From assembly GCA_018267825.1 (NCBI GenBank), contig JAFDXR010000013.1, positions 16,275-80,274 of the forward strand: 64,000 nt of DNA, written 5' to 3'. Every line of letters begins with the position of its first letter. Position 1 is the stretch's first letter. Both the position numbers and the translations under genes were made by a program. This stretch comes from Bacteroidota bacterium (GTDB lineage Bacteria > Bacteroidota > Bacteroidia > B-17B0 > Aurantibacillaceae). The notes under the pieces are model-generated. The model was given only the letters and a program-made list of their open reading frames with translations, made no database searches and was not told the origin of the DNA. This document shows positions 34,273-43,861 of the stretch, piece after piece.

Positions 34273-35096
34273 ACGAATAAATCCTGGTTATACGATTTTA
34301 TGAGGCCTTTCTCACAGGCCTTATCAAACATCGTCAGCACTGCTTTTCGGCCCGTATCGCCAAGATCAACTGAAAAAGCATTGACATATAACTCAATGTG
34401 TTTTTTCATCACGGTTTCATCCATTTCCTGTGCATGCTCACGCACATAAGGCATGGAACTTTCAGGATGTGCAAATGCATATTCCACACTTTTTCTGATG
34501 AGGCTATCAATGGTTTTCTGAAGTGTTCTGTCGAGGTTGCGGCGAATCACAATACCTCCCAGCGGGATCGGTGCATGTATAACACCATCCCAGAATTCCC
34601 CGAGGTCCCGGATTTTTTTAAGGCCCTTGGATTCGTATGTAAAACGGTTTTCATGAATCAGTAAACCAGCATCCACTTTACCACTCAGAACAGCGCCTTC
34701 GATATCACTGAAAAGCATTTCCACTTTATGGGTAGCTTCCGGATAAGCCAGCGACAACAGGAAATTAGCTGTTGTATTTTTTCCGGGAATGGCAATGGTT
34801 TTATGCCTGAGCTCTGCAGCGTCGAAATCGTCCGATCGCACCAGCAATGGCCCACAGTTAAAGCCCAGAGCACTGCCACTGTTCAGCAATGCATAAGTAT
34901 CCGTGAGGTAAGCCAGTGCATGATAACTCAGCTTGGTTATATCCAGTTCTCCCGCAAATGCCCTTCGATTCAGGGCTTCCACGTCTTCCATTACAGGTTC
35001 AAAATCGATTCCCTGGGTGTCTATTTTTTTATGGACAAGTGCATCGAAGATGAAGCAATCGTTGGGGCATGGAGAAAAACCTAAAGTAAATTTCAT
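34269..35096 (-). CDS. mqnD: 1,4-dihydroxy-6-naphthoate synthase MqnD
   Basis: 275 residues, periplasmic-binding-protein-like fold used as an enzyme. Markers: LGFSPCPNDCFIFDAL, DITKLSYHALAYLTD, SGSALGFNCGPLLV, KVDAGLLIHENRFTYE and PIPLGGIVIRR. It converts cyclic dehypoxanthinyl futalosine to 1,4-dihydroxy-6-naphthoate in the futalosine pathway to menaquinone. It is 12 bp downstream of mqnB on the same strand, which confirms the pathway. Confidence 0.95.
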   Translation of the reverse strand: MKFTLGFSPCPNDCFIFDALVHKKIDTQGIDFEPVMEDVEALNRRAFAGELDITKLSYHALAYLTDTYALLNSGSALGFNCGPLLVRSDDFDAAELRHKTIAIPGKNTTANFLLSLAYPEATHKVEMLFSDIEGAVLSGKVDAGLLIHENRFTYESKGLKKIRDLGEFWDGVIHAPIPLGGIVIRRNLDRTLQKTIDSLIRKSVEYAFAHPESSMPYVREHAQEMDETVMKKHIELYVNAFSVDLGDTGRKAVLTMFDKACEKGLIKSYNQDLFV

Positions 35097-35108
35097 GATA
35101 CAGGATGC

Positions 35109-35771
35109 TTATTCTATTTCTTTCAGAATGGTTAAAAGGGATTCGTTCAACCTGGCTATAGCCGTCGGAATATCCCATGAATCGCGGTTCCGGCGTTCCA
35201 CCATATTGCTCACAGCTTTAATCTGCAGTCCGGGTATATTGTAGCGCGATACAGCCATCAAAAATGCTGCGCCCTCCATTGTTTCCACATCGGGATGCAG
35301 GCGGTCTACAATCTCTGCAATGCTCTCATCACGACCATGAACCGTATTTACCGTAATACCCTTTACCCTCGGCAGTGTTTTCAGAAAAGGTGTTTCATAA
35401 GGCAGGGCATGATATACCGAGGTGCCAAGGTTCAGTTGTTCCAATGTCAGGAACGAACGACCATCTTCGGCGCCGAGTTCGGAAAACATATCAGTAGTTA
35501 CATGCACCACGGAGCCACTGGGTAGCGACGTACTGAAGCTCCCGCAGATCCCGGGGTTGATGGCTATGTCAAATGAGCTGCCGGCAACCTGCCCCATGGC
35601 AAAAGCCATATTCACCATGCCTACACCGGTAATGAGCACATCCACACGATGGTGCATAAATCCGTATTGTATATGAGCCGGATTTTTATCATTCACAACT
35701 TTAAAATGCTTCAAGAGGGGGGCAATTTCAAATGCTGTGGCAGACGCCATAAGGAGATGAGACATATGCAA
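35109..35771 (-). CDS. mqnB: Futalosine hydrolase MqnB
   Basis: 220 residues of the nucleoside phosphorylase/hydrolase fold: VDVLITGVGMVNMAFAMGQV, INPGICGSFSTSLPSGSVVH, VETMEGAAFLMAVSRYNIPG (nucleoside-binding Met-Glu) and IKAVSNMVERRNRDSWDIPT. It cleaves the futalosine base to give dehypoxanthinyl futalosine. The third codon is also ATG (35765) and could be the start. Operon mqnB-mqnD; the 5' end is divergent from the queD-like gene with about 45 bp between them. Confidence 0.94.
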   Translation of the reverse strand: MHMSHLLMASATAFEIAPLLKHFKVVNDKNPAHIQYGFMHHRVDVLITGVGMVNMAFAMGQVAGSSFDIAINPGICGSFSTSLPSGSVVHVTTDMFSELGAEDGRSFLTLEQLNLGTSVYHALPYETPFLKTLPRVKGITVNTVHGRDESIAEIVDRLHPDVETMEGAAFLMAVSRYNIPGLQIKAVSNMVERRNRDSWDIPTAIARLNESLLTILKEIE

Positions 35772-35802
35772 AATTACTAAATATACATCACTAAATTAAT
35801 TG

Positions 35803-35810
35803 TAACTTTG
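35803..35810 (+). promoter_or_regulatory. -7 element abutting queD-like start
   Basis: TAACTTTG fits TAnnTTTG and ends 5 bp before the ATG at 35816. The in-frame GTG at 35810 would begin inside the element, so the ATG is preferred and the mRNA is probably nearly leaderless. Confidence 0.5.
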
Positions 35811-35815
35811 TGACC

Positions 35816-36229
35816 ATGATTTATATAACCCGCAAAGAACATTTTAACGCCGCCCACAAGCTTTTTAATCCGGCCTGGGATGAAGCCAGAAATGCGGAAA
35901 TATTCGGAAAATGTGCCAATAAAAACTGGCATGGTCATAATTATGATCTTTATGTGACTGTAAAAGGAAAAATAAACCCCGACACCGGATTTGTGGTGAA
36001 CCTGAAAGACCTCAGCGAAATTATTAAACGGGACGTCATAGAACTCCTGGATCATAAAAACCTGAATGTAGATGTACCGAACATGCCCCTGATGCCATCA
36101 ACCGAAAATGTTGCTATTTTTATATGGAATATCCTGGCTCCAAAAATACAATCCATGGGCGCCACATTACACGGCATTAAACTCTATGAAACTGCCAATA
36201 ATTATGTGGAGTACTTTGGTGAACATTAA
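35816..36229 (+). CDS. queD: 6-pyruvoyl-tetrahydropterin / 6-carboxytetrahydropterin synthase
   Basis: 137 residues. The T-fold zinc site is made of FNAAHKLF and HGHNYD, and the catalytic Cys is in GKCANKNWHGHNY. VVNLKDLSEIIK, LDHKNLNVD and PTSTEN-like MPSTENVAIFIW complete the family pattern. It acts on 7,8-dihydroneopterin triphosphate made by FolE, whose gene follows 17 bp later. Whether the product feeds queuosine or a tetrahydropterin cannot be decided without other que genes. Confidence 0.93.
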   Translation: MIYITRKEHFNAAHKLFNPAWDEARNAEIFGKCANKNWHGHNYDLYVTVKGKINPDTGFVVNLKDLSEIIKRDVIELLDHKNLNVDVPNMPLMPSTENVAIFIWNILAPKIQSMGATLHGIKLYETANNYVEYFGEH

Positions 36230-36246
36230 CCTAAAGACTTTTTTAT

Positions 36247-36873
36247 ATGCTAAACGAAGAATTTGAACACGAAGAGCATGGCTATACAAAAATTGATCGC
36301 TACAACGACAAGCTGATCGATTCAATCTCCTCGATGTATAAAAATATACTGGATGATGTAGGCGAAGACACCTCGCGCGACGGCATTATCAAGACCCCGG
36401 TACGTGCAGCCAAAGCCATGCAGTTTCTTACCCATGGCTACGATCTCAATCCGGGTGAGATTCTTCGTTCGGCTATGTTTAAAGAAGATTACAGCCAGAT
36501 GGTTATAGTAAAGGATATTGAAGTATACAGCCTTTGTGAACATCATTTACTTCCTTTTTTCGGAAAAGCACATGTGGCCTATATTCCAAACGGACATATC
36601 GTAGGACTCAGTAAATTACCACGTGTGGTGGATGCTTTTTCGCGCCGCCTGCAGGTACAGGAGCGCTTAACCAATGAAATCAGGGATTGTATACACGAAA
36701 CCCTGAAACCTCTTGGTGTGGCTGTTGTTCTGGAATGCAGCCACCTCTGTATGCAAATGCGCGGTATTCAGAAGCAAAACAGTGTTACAACAACGTCTGC
36801 ATTCACGGGAGAATTTCTGAAAGATCCGACACGAAAAGAGTTTATCAGTCTGATTGGCACAAAACTCCATTAA
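36247..36873 (+). CDS. folE: GTP cyclohydrolase I
   Basis: 208 residues. Zinc ligands are in [20 protein letters not shown] and the later Cys in [40 protein letters not shown] is also diagnostic. It converts GTP to 7,8-dihydroneopterin triphosphate, the first step to folate, queuosine and biopterin. Co-transcribed with the queD-like gene upstream. Confidence 0.97.
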   Translation: MLNEEFEHEEHGYTKIDRYNDKLIDSISSMYKNILDDVGEDTSRDGIIKTPVRAAKAMQFLTHGYDLNPGEILRSAMFKEDYSQMVIVKDIEVYSLCEHHLLPFFGKAHVAYIPNGHIVGLSKLPRVVDAFSRRLQVQERLTNEIRDCIHETLKPLGVAVVLECSHLCMQMRGIQKQNSVTTTSAFTGEFLKDPTRKEFISLIGTKLH

Positions 36874-36887
36874 ACACTACACCGCGT

Positions 36888-37331
36888 TTAGTCGCGTTCC
36901 ATGTGATAGAGGTGCATTCCGGGGCCCCAGTAGTCTTCTTTGGTGAAGAGTAATCTGAATTTATACTTCTCGAAAAATTTCCAGGTATGCTGTGTCGTAC
37001 GGATGATGACGGTCTTTCCGGGAAAAAGTTCATGGCATTTTTTCAGGCGATGCTCCAGCAGGAACTTACCGAAACCTTTTTTGTGAAAATGAGCATGCAC
37101 CATACCCCAACACATGCTCACCGTCTGGTTTTCGTTTAAAACAATACCACCACATCCGATAATCTCGTCGTTATAAAAAATAACATCGTAATGCTCCGTG
37201 AGGTGCGGATCATCCAGAAATTTATGAAACTCAGGTAATTCCTGATCAAGGAAATAGTCAGGCTGGTTGCTTTTGAACACACGGGTTAAAGCATCCCTGA
37301 AAGCAGGCTCGTATGATTCAATTCTGATCAA
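36888..37331 (-). CDS. GNAT-family N-acetyltransferase
   Basis: 147 residues. GNAT core: IIGCGGIVLNENQTVSMCWG (strands 2-4), acetyl-CoA loop VHAHFHKKGFGKFLLEHRL (Q/R-x-x-G-x-G/A variant KKGFGK), then TVIIRTTQHTWKFFEKYKFR. The substrate is unknown. Its start overlaps the end of gatC by 14 bp, so it is translated from the plsC-gatC mRNA. Confidence 0.85.
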   Translation of the reverse strand: MIRIESYEPAFRDALTRVFKSNQPDYFLDQELPEFHKFLDDPHLTEHYDVIFYNDEIIGCGGIVLNENQTVSMCWGMVHAHFHKKGFGKFLLEHRLKKCHELFPGKTVIIRTTQHTWKFFEKYKFRLLFTKEDYWGPGMHLYHMERD

Positions 37332-37617
37332 TAACTTTCGGCACCTTAAAGTAATCGCTGTCTTTTTTAGGGGCGTTTTTCAGGGCGTCATGATGACTGA
37401 TGGTTTGTTCAGGCTCATCTTCCCGAAGTACATTACGTTCATCGGTCATATAGATAAGGGGTTCTACCTGATCGGTATCAAGCTTGTTCAATGTATCTAC
37501 AAACTGAAGCATCCGGTTCATGTCGTTCATGATCTCGGCTTTTGCTTCATCATTAAACTCCAGGCGTGCCAGGTGCGCTACCTCATCTACGGTTTTGATA
37601 TCAATTTTTTGAGCCAT
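37318..37617 (-). CDS. gatC: Asp/Glu-tRNA amidotransferase subunit GatC
   Basis: 99 residues. Family marks: VDEVAHLARLEFNDEAKAEI, MLQFVDTLNKLDTDQVEPL and NVLREDEPEQTISHHDALKN, then APKKDSDYFKVPKVID. Small stabilising subunit of GatCAB, which amidates misacylated Glu-tRNA(Gln) and Asp-tRNA(Asn). gatA and gatB are elsewhere. It overlaps plsC by 17 bp and the GNAT gene by 14 bp. Confidence 0.95.
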   Translation of the reverse strand: MAQKIDIKTVDEVAHLARLEFNDEAKAEIMNDMNRMLQFVDTLNKLDTDQVEPLIYMTDERNVLREDEPEQTISHHDALKNAPKKDSDYFKVPKVIDQN

Positions 37618-38353
37618 TGTACTCTTCTAATGTTTTTTGAATGATCCGGTGAACTTTCTCCCGCAAATCTACTAAATTTTCCTCTGTCATTCCCTTGGTT
37701 GGTATCGGATCGTGAATAATAATGGTGGCAATGCCCGGCCTCCCGAAACTTTTAAAAAAACCACCGTTCTGCAGCAATTTCCAGTTATTAACGTTCACTA
37801 CCGGAACTACCGGCACCTGCTTTTCAATGGCAAGCTTAAAAGCCCCGTTTTTAAAAGGTCTCAGATGCCCATTGTTTGAAATCGTACCTTCCGGGTAAAT
37901 AACCATACTCTGCCCTTTGTCGAGGGCTACACCGGCTGCCGTAAACGCTTTATGAGAATCCATGCGGCTGGAGCGGTTTACCGGAATATCCATTTTCCTG
38001 AAAAATATGCCGAATAAGGGCACTCTTAATAACTCGGCTTTCCCCATATAAAGCGCCAAATGCTTAATATACAGGGCGCTCAAACAAATATCAAGGTACG
38101 AGGTATGGTTGGGAGCAATAATACAGGTTTTGGGAAGTGTGTATTTTTTATGACTGTAACGAATATCCGGAATAATACCCGAACCATAAGCAATAATAAA
38201 AGCCCATACTTTTTTAAGTGTAAAAGCGGCTTCCAGTTTCTGAAAGGTAAGAGCCAACCAGAAAAAAGGATAAAGCAACAGAAAGGAAATTACAAATACC
38301 AGGACAAACCATAGCTTCCAGAACGGCATTAATATCAGGCGAATGATTTCCAT
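37601..38353 (-). CDS. 1-acyl-glycerol-3-phosphate acyltransferase (PlsC-like)
   Basis: 250 residues. Two N-terminal membrane helices (about 10-36), then the acyltransferase motifs NHTSYLDI (catalytic His and Asp), FFRKMDIPVNR, VIYPEGTIS and PVVPVVNVN. It acylates lysophosphatidic acid at the inner membrane in phospholipid synthesis. First gene of a plsC-gatC-GNAT operon. Confidence 0.93.
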   Translation of the reverse strand: MEIIRLILMPFWKLWFVLVFVISFLLLYPFFWLALTFQKLEAAFTLKKVWAFIIAYGSGIIPDIRYSHKKYTLPKTCIIAPNHTSYLDICLSALYIKHLALYMGKAELLRVPLFGIFFRKMDIPVNRSSRMDSHKAFTAAGVALDKGQSMVIYPEGTISNNGHLRPFKNGAFKLAIEKQVPVVPVVNVNNWKLLQNGGFFKSFGRPGIATIIIHDPIPTKGMTEENLVDLREKVHRIIQKTLEEYNGSKN

Positions 38354-38410
38354 CAGTCAAAGATACTTATCCCATTTGAGAATGTGAAACATTGGGAGCC
38401 TACAGAAAAT

Positions 38411-38442
38411 AAAACGTCCCGGAAGCACCTGCTACCGGGACG
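38411..38442 (-). terminator. Terminator of the giant PKD gene
   Basis: On the minus strand CGTCCCGG, a 12-base loop, CCGGGACG and then TTTTATTTT follow the stop of the PKD gene by about 22 bp. Confidence 0.85.
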
Positions 38443-38464
38443 CTCAGCATATCTGTAATAATTA

Positions 38465-41400
38465 TTAATTACCCCGGAGTACGGTTACATGTCCAACATA
38501 ATCGTGTTTCTTACCAAACACGTCAAACAACTTCACTTTCCATACATACACATCCTGTTGTACAGGGTTCTGTTTACCCTGAACCCGCCCATCCCAAGGC
38601 TTATTGATATCATCGGTGTAGTAAATCATCATACCCCAACGATCGAAGATCCACATTTCGTATTTGGAAATACCGATCCCTTTTCCGATAAAGCCATCGT
38701 TGATACCATCATTATTACCCGGTGTAAAGCAGTTCGGAATGTAGAACACAAACTCAGGTCCTATTTCCACAAGCACATGCGCCGTATCGGTACAACCATA
38801 CTGGTTCATGACAAGGAGCGTACTTCCGTAGGTATTGGCGCTTACATCGCTGTACGTGTGTGATGGGTTCAGGTTCGTAGAGTCCGTAGGAGAACCGTCT
38901 CCGAATGTCCACCACCATTTCGTAAAGTCATGCGAGTTATTAATAAAGTATTCGAGTGGCTCAACAACGTTCCCCGGATTCGGGTTCACCGTATAATCCG
39001 CTACAGGTTTAGGGTATACTGTAATGAAATTATTTTTGGTGAGTGAATCGGTACAGGAGCTATCCGATACGGCAACCAGTGTAACATTGTAATACGCCAG
39101 GGCACTGCTGCTGCTGTTGGTATAACAATGCGATTGTTGCGAATTGCTGTTGGCTGTTAAGCTTGTGCCATCGCCGAATCTCCAGATCCAGGTCACAACC
39201 TGTGCAGGAGCCGGTATAGCCGGTGTGTTGTCGGTAAAGACCACACAGTGCGGCAGCGGACAACCTGCCGGTTTATCGACTGTAAACTGCGGATGTGGCA
39301 CATAGTTCACATAAATCTGGCGGGTAATGGTGTCGCGACAACTGCCCTGTGCAGGGTCTGTAATGCTGATGAGGGATATGGTTTGAGTACCCTGGCTATT
39401 GAATGTGAACGATGGATTCTGACCGTTACCTTCAATGGTATTGATACTGCTGTTGAAATCCCACAGCCACTGGGTTACGTTTCCACTACCCGGCAGCATA
39501 CTTCCGTTGAATGTTGTAGGACTTCCGAAACAGGTTTTGGCTGATGAGAAGGTGACATGAGGTTTTTCATAAACAGTCACCTGCTGTGTCAGGTTTTTCA
39601 CACAACCTTTATTCGAGGTCAGGGTGAGTGTCACATTATAGGAACCAGCCAGTCCATAGGTATGGTTGGTTGTGGTACCGGTACCGGTTACACCGTCTCC
39701 ATAGCCCCATGCATACAGTGTATTGGTTCCCACCGGAATGCTGGATGCGGTAGCATCGTAGTTCATTGGCTGGGCGTTGATACACACGTTTGTGAAACTG
39801 AAGGCAGGTACCGGAAGCGGATTTACCCAGATATTTTGTGTGGTAAACGTTTTACAACTCAGGCCTGCGGCCGGTGTAGTGGATACAGTATAGGATACAC
39901 TGGTATTGCCATAAGCCGGGAATACGTGGTTCGGGTTAGAAACGCCACTGGCATCAGCAACACCATCGCCGTTATAATCCCAGATATAGCCTGTGAGTGC
40001 ATTACCATTACCATTGCTGGCATCCACCAGGTGAGTCGGGCTGTTGAAGCAAGCACTATCTGCAGTGAAACCAGGAGTCGGTAAGGAGAATACTGTCACT
40101 GTTTTTGTGAGTGAATCTGCACAGCCATGGCTTGTATTTACAACCAGTTTCACCGTGTAGTTTGTATTGGCTGTGGCGTTGGCAACAGTTGTATACGTAT
40201 AAGGTGGATTCTGTGAGGCGGCGGTTCCACCATCACCAAATGTCCAGTTCCACGACGAAAGGTTACCTGTATTGGCTTGTGCATTGGTAAGTGTCTGATC
40301 ACTGAATGTGGTTACAGTTCCGAAACATACATTGGTTGGTGAGAAGTTCACACTGGCATGCCCCCATACATCTACAGGCACGATCACCGTATCTTTACAG
40401 CCGTTGGCTGAAGTTACGACGAGCGCAGTACTGAACGTACCAGAGCTACCAAATGTAAAGGATGGATTTTGTGTAGTGTTATCGATCGTTCCATCATGCG
40501 TGTAATCCCAGGCCCAGGCTGTTACAGAAGTTGTACCGGCTGTAGGGGTCGACTGATCGGTAAATGTGGTAGCAATACCCTTACATACCGCCGATGCAAC
40601 AAAGGCTGCTGTAGGCTGAGGGTTGATGTTTACCGTATTGGTAACCGTAACACTACAGGAGTGATTGGTTGTGGCGGTTAATGTAATTGTTTTCACACCA
40701 CTTGTCGCATAGGTCAATGGCGTTGGATTCTGCGTACTGTTGGATGGAGCTGTACCTCCACCGAAGTTCCAGTTCCAGGTCTGAATATTATCAGGAGCAA
40801 CCACCGAGGAGGTATTATTTAATACCACGTTATTATTTACACAGGCATCTACCGGGGTAAACGTTACTGTAGGCATCGGATTCACCGTTATAATAACCGT
40901 TGTGGAGTCGCTGCACCCATTGGCTGATGTGGCTTTGAGCTCAACCGTATAATTACCGGTATTGGTATACGTATACGATGGCGACTGCGTGGTATTATCG
41001 ACAACGGTATTGTTATCATAATCCCAGGCCCAGGTCAATGCACTGGCCGGCGAAATAGTGGTTGTATTACTAAAGCTCGTTGCCGTTCCGAAACAGACGG
41101 GTGATGTAGTGAAGGAGACCGTAGGTTTTGGATAAATGGTGATGGGCTGCGTGATGGAGTCTTTACAAAGACTTGGCGTTGTTACAACCAATTTCACATT
41201 ATAGGTAGCGCCGCTTGTATAGGTATGAGCTGTAGTTGCTCCCATACCGTTCGCTGAACCGTCACCAAAGGTCCAGGATTGCGTAAGCCCGGCAGTTGGT
41301 GTGGATGTGCTGTTAAAGTTAGCGATTGTTCCGACACATACGTTTGTGGTGGTAAATGCAGCAGTAGGCTTCACACTCACGTTAAACGTTTTGGTAATAC

Positions 41401-42787
41401 TATCGGAACAGCCCCCGTTGCTTACTTTTAATTCAACCGTTTTTGTTCCGGCCGAAGCATAAGTATGGTTGTCGTTTTGATTGGTCCCGAATGTTGTGCC
41501 GTCACCCCAGTCCCATGTATAGGTCTGAATATTGGCACCACCATTGGTACTGGAGTTATCAGACACCAATACTGAATAGTTGGCTGCACATGGCACCACG
41601 GTATAATTGAAATTGGCTGTGGGTTTCTGGGTAATTGTAAAATTGGAGTATAATACCGGAGAATTACAGGAAGACCCCGCCATACCAAGAGTTACAGAAT
41701 AGCTCCCCGTGACCGTGGGATTTATACATTGAGCCGTCTGCCCCGTCACACCGGGCCCTACCCATGAATAGGATGTAAATCCAGGTGGTGCGCATAATTG
41801 ATTATTGGTAACACCCTGGCAGAAATAGCTATTGTTTTGGCCTACCGGAATCGGAGTACCATTGAGACTTAAGGTCATAGGCTGACAAGAGCAATCAACA
41901 TAAGCCCAACCGGCATGCCCCCCCTGGGCACAATCGCTCGCTGTAAATTCAATTTTAACACATTGTCCGATATATGGCGTTAAATCGAATGAACGGGTGG
42001 CCCAATTCTTCCATTTATATGCGCCAGAGGTCTGAAAAGACGGGTCACCACCTGAAGAACAAGAACCACCTGTAGGCACAACATTGTATGCCGCGCAAGG
42101 TATTGGATTATTGCTGCAATCCGTAAATGCAATATTGAAATAAGGCTGATCTGTACAAGTATGCCCTGCATCTTCGAGTACTACAGCATACTTATATATA
42201 AATACTGAATTGGCTGCTGTAACTGTAAAAGTCTGACTCGCACGCACAACATAGCCACCCGTGGTTGCCCCATCACCTATGAGAAGAGAATAATTACCCC
42301 CACCGGCTGGTACGGTTGCCAGGGCCGGAACAGACGGGTCAGTACCTGGCCCGATAACAGTAAAACGTGTACTGGCCGATGGACAACAACCTGCCATCGT
42401 GGATGAATTCGTATTTGTTCCCTCTGTAATTGTCCAACCAGAGGTATTGCCGGTTTCAAAATCAACATTCGTACAGCCTGACTGAATCGTTGGATTGGTG
42501 TTTATATAATTTCTGGAAACGAGATTATACTTGTAATTGATATACTTTCGCTTAGCATACGAAATCTGCATGGTTTGTTCCCATTTTGGGGCACCAGACC
42601 AAGCCGCCTGCTGACGGGCAGCTATTTCATTAAAGCCCCGGATCGAATCTTCATCAAAAATTAACTGAACTGACTTCAGCTTACGTTCGATAAGCTCCTG
42701 TTCAGACAATCCGGCATGGTCATGCTGAGCGTGTATAAAAGAAAAACTAAGTAGCAGTAGTGGAACTAATAGTTTTATTTTCTTCAT
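38465..42787 (-). CDS. Giant PKD-repeat surface protein, T9SS type B sorting domain
   Basis: 1440 residues. Signal peptide (LLVPLLLLSFSFIHAQ), a helical stretch (about 25-90), then a jelly-roll domain (about 110-300; CTNVDFETGNTSGWTI, GWAYVDCSCQ). About eleven tandem PKD domains follow from roughly residue 390 to 1340, each starting with a (K/N)PTxxFT-like strand and containing a WxFGDG or WDYNxD motif. The C-terminus (about 1345-1440) is the gliding-motility-associated / T9SS type B domain: FYIPNCFTPGNNDGINDGF, MWIFDRWGMMIY, then VYVWKVKLFDVFGKKHDYVG. It is exported by T9SS and should act as a cell-surface or secreted adhesin-like protein. Standalone gene. Confidence 0.95.
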   Translation of the reverse strand: MKKIKLLVPLLLLSFSFIHAQHDHAGLSEQELIERKLKSVQLIFDEDSIRGFNEIAARQQAAWSGAPKWEQTMQISYAKRKYINYKYNLVSRNYINTNPTIQSGCTNVDFETGNTSGWTITEGTNTNSSTMAGCCPSASTRFTVIGPGTDPSVPALATVPAGGGNYSLLIGDGATTGGYVVRASQTFTVTAANSVFIYKYAVVLEDAGHTCTDQPYFNIAFTDCSNNPIPCAAYNVVPTGGSCSSGGDPSFQTSGAYKWKNWATRSFDLTPYIGQCVKIEFTASDCAQGGHAGWAYVDCSCQPMTLSLNGTPIPVGQNNSYFCQGVTNNQLCAPPGFTSYSWVGPGVTGQTAQCINPTVTGSYSVTLGMAGSSCNSPVLYSNFTITQKPTANFNYTVVPCAANYSVLVSDNSSTNGGANIQTYTWDWGDGTTFGTNQNDNHTYASAGTKTVELKVSNGGCSDSITKTFNVSVKPTAAFTTTNVCVGTIANFNSTSTPTAGLTQSWTFGDGSANGMGATTAHTYTSGATYNVKLVVTTPSLCKDSITQPITIYPKPTVSFTTSPVCFGTATSFSNTTTISPASALTWAWDYDNNTVVDNTTQSPSYTYTNTGNYTVELKATSANGCSDSTTVIITVNPMPTVTFTPVDACVNNNVVLNNTSSVVAPDNIQTWNWNFGGGTAPSNSTQNPTPLTYATSGVKTITLTATTNHSCSVTVTNTVNINPQPTAAFVASAVCKGIATTFTDQSTPTAGTTSVTAWAWDYTHDGTIDNTTQNPSFTFGSSGTFSTALVVTSANGCKDTVIVPVDVWGHASVNFSPTNVCFGTVTTFSDQTLTNAQANTGNLSSWNWTFGDGGTAASQNPPYTYTTVANATANTNYTVKLVVNTSHGCADSLTKTVTVFSLPTPGFTADSACFNSPTHLVDASNGNGNALTGYIWDYNGDGVADASGVSNPNHVFPAYGNTSVSYTVSTTPAAGLSCKTFTTQNIWVNPLPVPAFSFTNVCINAQPMNYDATASSIPVGTNTLYAWGYGDGVTGTGTTTNHTYGLAGSYNVTLTLTSNKGCVKNLTQQVTVYEKPHVTFSSAKTCFGSPTTFNGSMLPGSGNVTQWLWDFNSSINTIEGNGQNPSFTFNSQGTQTISLISITDPAQGSCRDTITRQIYVNYVPHPQFTVDKPAGCPLPHCVVFTDNTPAIPAPAQVVTWIWRFGDGTSLTANSNSQQSHCYTNSSSSALAYYNVTLVAVSDSSCTDSLTKNNFITVYPKPVADYTVNPNPGNVVEPLEYFINNSHDFTKWWWTFGDGSPTDSTNLNPSHTYSDVSANTYGSTLLVMNQYGCTDTAHVLVEIGPEFVFYIPNCFTPGNNDGINDGFIGKGIGISKYEMWIFDRWGMMIYYTDDINKPWDGRVQGKQNPVQQDVYVWKVKLFDVFGKKHDYVGHVTVLRGN

Positions 42788-42886
42788 TGAGTAGTGGTTT
42801 TAGCTTTACAATAATATATAAATTATTTGCAAAAATCAAACTACCAGTTAAAAAAAAAGCTCTCTTAAATAATTGATAAAGAAGTT

Positions 42887-43837
42887 TTACTCAAACGAAA
42901 GCCAGTTTATACCTTTCTGAAGATTCTGAAGGGTTTTTTCCTCTGCAGAGCCCGTCATTATTGGGAAATTATAGACCCATGATGCGAGTGCAGGAAGGCT
43001 TACCAGGATAGATTCGATACGTCCGTTTGTCTCCAGTCCAAATTTTGTGCCCTTATCATACACCAGGTTAAACTCCACGTAACGCCCGCGCCGCAGGAGT
43101 TGCCACTGTTTGTTCTCTTCGGTGTAAGCTTCATTTTTATGCCGCCTGATGAGTTCAGTATAGAGTGGTGCGAAGGCAGTACCGACATCTTTCCAGAACG
43201 CCAGGTTCTGTTCGAAGCTCATAGCCTCGCTTTCAGAGAGTCGGTCGAAAAATATTCCGCCGATACCACGCGTTTCATTCCGGTGTTTAATAAAGAAATA
43301 ATCATCGGCCCATGTTTTAAATTTCGAATAGTAGTCGCTGTGATGCTTGTCGCACAAGGATTTCAGGGTTTGATGAAAAAATTTCGCATCGTTTGTATCC
43401 ACATAATGCGGTGTAAGATCAATGCCTCCGCCGAGCCATTTTACTTCGCGTCCATCCGGCAAAACAGTTTCAAAATACCGGATATTCATGTGAATAATAG
43501 GAACCATGGGACTTTGCGGATGCAATACAATAGATACACCGGTTGCATAAAACGTGGATTGATGTTTACCAGGAGTGCCAGCCCCTACAATATTGCTATG
43601 TTGCTGTTCCTTTAAAAGAAACTCCGGTGTTTCACCACTCACAGCAGAAAACATGACACCACCTTTCTCGAGTACGGCACCTTTTTCAATAACACGGGAA
43701 CGCCCGCCACCGCCTTCTGCACGGGTCCACTGTTCTTCCCGGAACGCTGATTTACCATCAGCTGCTTCGAGTGATGCGCATATACTATCCTGCAGTTGTT
43801 TCAACCACTCCGTGATGTGTTCTTTTGATGTGTTCAT
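42887..43837 (-). CDS. hemF: Oxygen-dependent coproporphyrinogen III oxidase
   Basis: 316 residues of the HemF family. Signatures: GGRSRVIEKGAVLEKGGVMF, HPQSPMVPIIHMNIRYFE, WLGGGIDLTPHYVD, RNETRGIGGIFFDRL, RGRYVEFNLVYDKGTKFGLE and ESILVSLPALASWVY. Decarboxylates coproporphyrinogen III to protoporphyrinogen IX using O2, which means haem synthesis here is at least partly aerobic. Same strand as the LysM protein upstream, 24 bp apart. Confidence 0.97.
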   Translation of the reverse strand: MNTSKEHITEWLKQLQDSICASLEAADGKSAFREEQWTRAEGGGGRSRVIEKGAVLEKGGVMFSAVSGETPEFLLKEQQHSNIVGAGTPGKHQSTFYATGVSIVLHPQSPMVPIIHMNIRYFETVLPDGREVKWLGGGIDLTPHYVDTNDAKFFHQTLKSLCDKHHSDYYSKFKTWADDYFFIKHRNETRGIGGIFFDRLSESEAMSFEQNLAFWKDVGTAFAPLYTELIRRHKNEAYTEENKQWQLLRRGRYVEFNLVYDKGTKFGLETNGRIESILVSLPALASWVYNFPIMTGSAEEKTLQNLQKGINWLSFE

Positions 43838-43861
43838 ACTGTAAGGTTCTGTTGAGGCAGA

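Noticed and set aside
39248-40084. Long frames antisense to the PKD gene
   Set aside because: They are shadows of the repetitive Thr/Val-rich PKD coding sequence and lack start signals or domains.
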